The translations under genes and the position numbers were made by a program. DNA of 10,847 bases from Rhodospirillaceae bacterium CCH5-H10 (GTDB lineage: Bacteria; Pseudomonadota; Alphaproteobacteria; Reyranellales; Reyranellaceae), in the NCBI GenBank assembly GCA_001557035.1, contig LSKJ01000274.1, positions 1 through 10,847 on the forward strand, written 5' to 3'. The number at the start of each line of letters is the position of its first letter. Position 1 is the stretch's first letter. The notes under the pieces are model-generated. The model worked only from the letters and a program-made list of their open reading frames with translations. It was not told the origin of the DNA and did no database searches. Of this stretch, positions 9,542-10,847 are shown piece by piece.

Positions 9542-10445
9542 TGCGCACGCCGGCCGGCCAGTCGCCGGGAACGAAGCCGTGATGGCGAAGAAGCGCGAGC
9601 GTCAGCCGCTCGACCCCGAAGCCGACGCATGCCGTATGGGCCGTGTCGCCCGTGAACGCCTCGATCGCCCAGGCTCTTCCGAAGAGATCGCGATGATCGT
9701 TGAAGCTGACGCAGGCCGTGCGCGGTGCCGCCGCCACGATCGGCACCAGCAACTCGAACTTGAGACTCTTCTCCCGCTGGCTGCTTGCAAGAATACGACC
9801 GGCCCTGCCGAAGAAGGGATCGCTCGCGACCTCGATCGCGAGCGGCAATCCCAGCGATTCTACCAGCGACCGCGCGCGCTCCATCCACGTCTCGCGAAAG
9901 GATTCGATCTGCTCCGCCGAGCCGATACGGACGTGCTCGCGTTGACGGAACATCTGCATCCGCGCCGGATCGATCGAGGGCTCGTACCGGAAACACCAGG
10001 TGTAAACATCGACAAGGGCCCCTTGCGCCGGCACTCGTCCGCGCGATGCGACGACGGGATAGACTCCGTAACAGGCGGCCGGGGTCAGGGCGACGCCGGT
10101 CGGCCGCTGCATACCCGACCAGTCGTCGCCCTTCGACAGGCTGTCGAGCAGGATGCGGTGATCTTCGTCGCCACCGGAAAAACTCGCCACCGTGCCCGCG
10201 AGGTGCGGGAAGTTCCGCAGATAGCCGCTCTTCTCGAGCTGCAGGCTGCCGATCCCCGGCGGAAACCGCATGACCTCGGGCCGATCCGCATCGCCCACCG
10301 CACCGATCGCCGCATTGAGTCCCTCGACGATCCTCTCGAAGGTCCCGCTGCGTCCGAACAGGCCGTCGACGCCCATGGAAATCAGCAGCCCGTGCTGCAG
10401 CAGATCATCCCGGAATTGTTTGTAGGCGGCAGCGGGGTCTGTCAC
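9525..10445 (-). CDS. Amino acid:[carrier protein] ligase (aminoacyl-tRNA-synthetase-like)
   Basis: A 306-residue class II synthetase core without a tRNA-binding domain, homologous to the Bradyrhizobium/Agrobacterium aa:CP ligases. Those enzymes use ATP to activate small amino acids (Gly or Ala) and load them on the phosphopantetheine arm of a carrier protein. Seen: GVDGLFGRSGTFE (25-37), RFPPGIGSLQLEKSGYLRNFP (60-80), motif 2 in CFRYEPSIDPARMQMFRQRE (151-170), and motif 3 in HTACVGFGVERL (270-281). Cys125, Glu170 and Cys273 have the same spacings (45 and 103) as the zinc ligands I recall for Bll0957 (131/176/279). The start is GTG at 10445, within GTGAC, so it overlaps the dehydrogenase stop by 4 nt; a later ATG (Met24) would cut the conserved N-terminus. 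The partner carrier protein is not in the window. Gly or Ala specificity is from the family, not shown here. Confidence 0.92.
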   Translation of the reverse strand: MTDPAAAYKQFRDDLLQHGLLISMGVDGLFGRSGTFERIVEGLNAAIGAVGDADRPEVMRFPPGIGSLQLEKSGYLRNFPHLAGTVASFSGGDEDHRILLDSLSKGDDWSGMQRPTGVALTPAACYGVYPVVASRGRVPAQGALVDVYTWCFRYEPSIDPARMQMFRQREHVRIGSAEQIESFRETWMERARSLVESLGLPLAIEVASDPFFGRAGRILASSQREKSLKFELLVPIVAAAPRTACVSFNDHRDLFGRAWAIEAFTGDTAHTACVGFGVERLTLALLRHHGFVPGDWPAGVRNVLGL

Positions 10446-10847
10446 GCCAGCAGCCCCGGATCGTCCCGCAGCGCCAGGGCGAGGCCCGCATTGTTCGCCA
10501 CGATGCGGTCGTTGCTCACCATCACGACCGCCGAATGGGCGTCGCGCAGCAGGCGTCCGATGCTGAAGGCCGAATCGTTGCGATAGCCTTCAAGACCGCA
10601 GATCAGCATGGCCTCCCCGACGATACTCACCACCTTCCGGGAGCTGAGCATCTTGAGGTTGTTCATTGCGAGCGCAAACGGCAGCGCGGACAGCGCATCG
10701 CCGGATCCGGCTGCAGCCTCATAGTCGCGTAGACAGGCCAGCAACTCGCCCTTCATCGACTGCAATTCACCCATGGCTTCCGCAAGCCGCGCGGCGCCGA
10801 TCGGCGGTACGCCGGGCTTCCTCTTCGCTTCGGCCCGGACGAAGCCC
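10442..10847 (-). CDS. Acyl-CoA dehydrogenase-like protein, C-terminal part (runs off the window)
   Basis: The frame is open from the right edge to a TGA at 10442, so only about 135 C-terminal residues are present; the start is outside. The fragment is the C-terminal helical bundle of an FAD acyl-CoA dehydrogenase. The run CGLEGYRNDSAFSIGRLLRDA lines up with the 'GG.G.....p.e...RDa' segment of medium-chain enzymes. The following residues, VVMVSNDRI, lie where those enzymes have YEGT, so the usual catalytic Glu is replaced by Val. It directly precedes, and overlaps by 4 nt, the aa:CP ligase, suggesting action on an acyl or aminoacyl group on a carrier protein, as flavin dehydrogenases of the PltE type do on prolyl-carrier protein. 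This substrate is inferred. Activity cannot be judged without the rest of the gene. Confidence 0.82.
   Translation of the reverse strand, partial: GFVRAEAKRKPGVPPIGAARLAEAMGELQSMKGELLACLRDYEAAAGSGDALSALPFALAMNNLKMLSSRKVVSIVGEAMLICGLEGYRNDSAFSIGRLLRDAHSAVVMVSNDRIVANNAGLALALRDDPGLLA

Noticed and set aside
8435..9655. Plus-strand frame (406 codons) opposite DUF1839
   Set aside because: Antisense to the DUF1839 gene, with no domain signal and skewed composition.

Overview
The window is GC-rich, densely coded chromosomal DNA from what looks like an alphaproteobacterium. The evidence is the glnB-glnA order behind a sigma54-type promoter, the type I (adenylylatable) glutamine synthetase, the long high-GC reading frames, and an amino acid:carrier-protein ligase of the kind characterised in Bradyrhizobium and Agrobacterium. 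A Rhodospirillales/Reyranella-like host is only a guess. There are no RNA genes, insertion sequences or CRISPR arrays, and no gene-free stretch over 300 bases; the largest gaps are 157 bp (680-836) and 200 bp (2001-2200).

Left part, minus strand (14-2000): a TetR-type repressor (14-679) with a candidate palindromic operator just upstream, preceded by a fold-type I PLP aminotransferase of the kynurenine/methionine/DapC-like group (837-2000). Centre-left, plus strand (2115-4058): a -24/-12 promoter, glnB (PII, with uridylylation Tyr51) and glnA (glutamine synthetase, with adenylylation Tyr397), closed by a strong intrinsic terminator. This is the core nitrogen-assimilation operon. Centre, plus strand (4097-6153): a hot-dog-fold (HTD2/mesaconyl-C4-CoA hydratase-like) dehydratase whose stop overlaps the GTG start of a class III (CaiB/BaiF) CoA-transferase. 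The pair resembles the Meh/Mct enzymes of acyl-CoA metabolism.

Right part, minus strand (10847 down to 6150): a tightly overlapping operon of an acyl-CoA dehydrogenase C-terminus (cut by the window edge), an amino acid:[carrier protein] ligase (aminoacyl-tRNA-synthetase-like, with Cys125/Glu170/Cys273 matching the family's zinc ligands), a DUF1839 protein, and an 806-residue GH2 beta-mannosidase-like protein. All junctions overlap (4, 17 and 1 nt), so the four products probably act in one pathway. The ligase would load an amino acid, probably Gly or Ala, onto a carrier protein encoded outside the window. The dehydrogenase may oxidise the tethered substrate. DUF1839 may be the transferase that off-loads it; this rests on a Cys/His arrangement resembling BtrH-type acyltransferases. 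The GH2-like enzyme suggests that a sugar or glycoconjugate is acceptor or product. To my knowledge the product of such clusters is not known, and this is the most interesting part of the window. The operon converges on the CoA-transferase gene with a 4-base overlap of stop codons.
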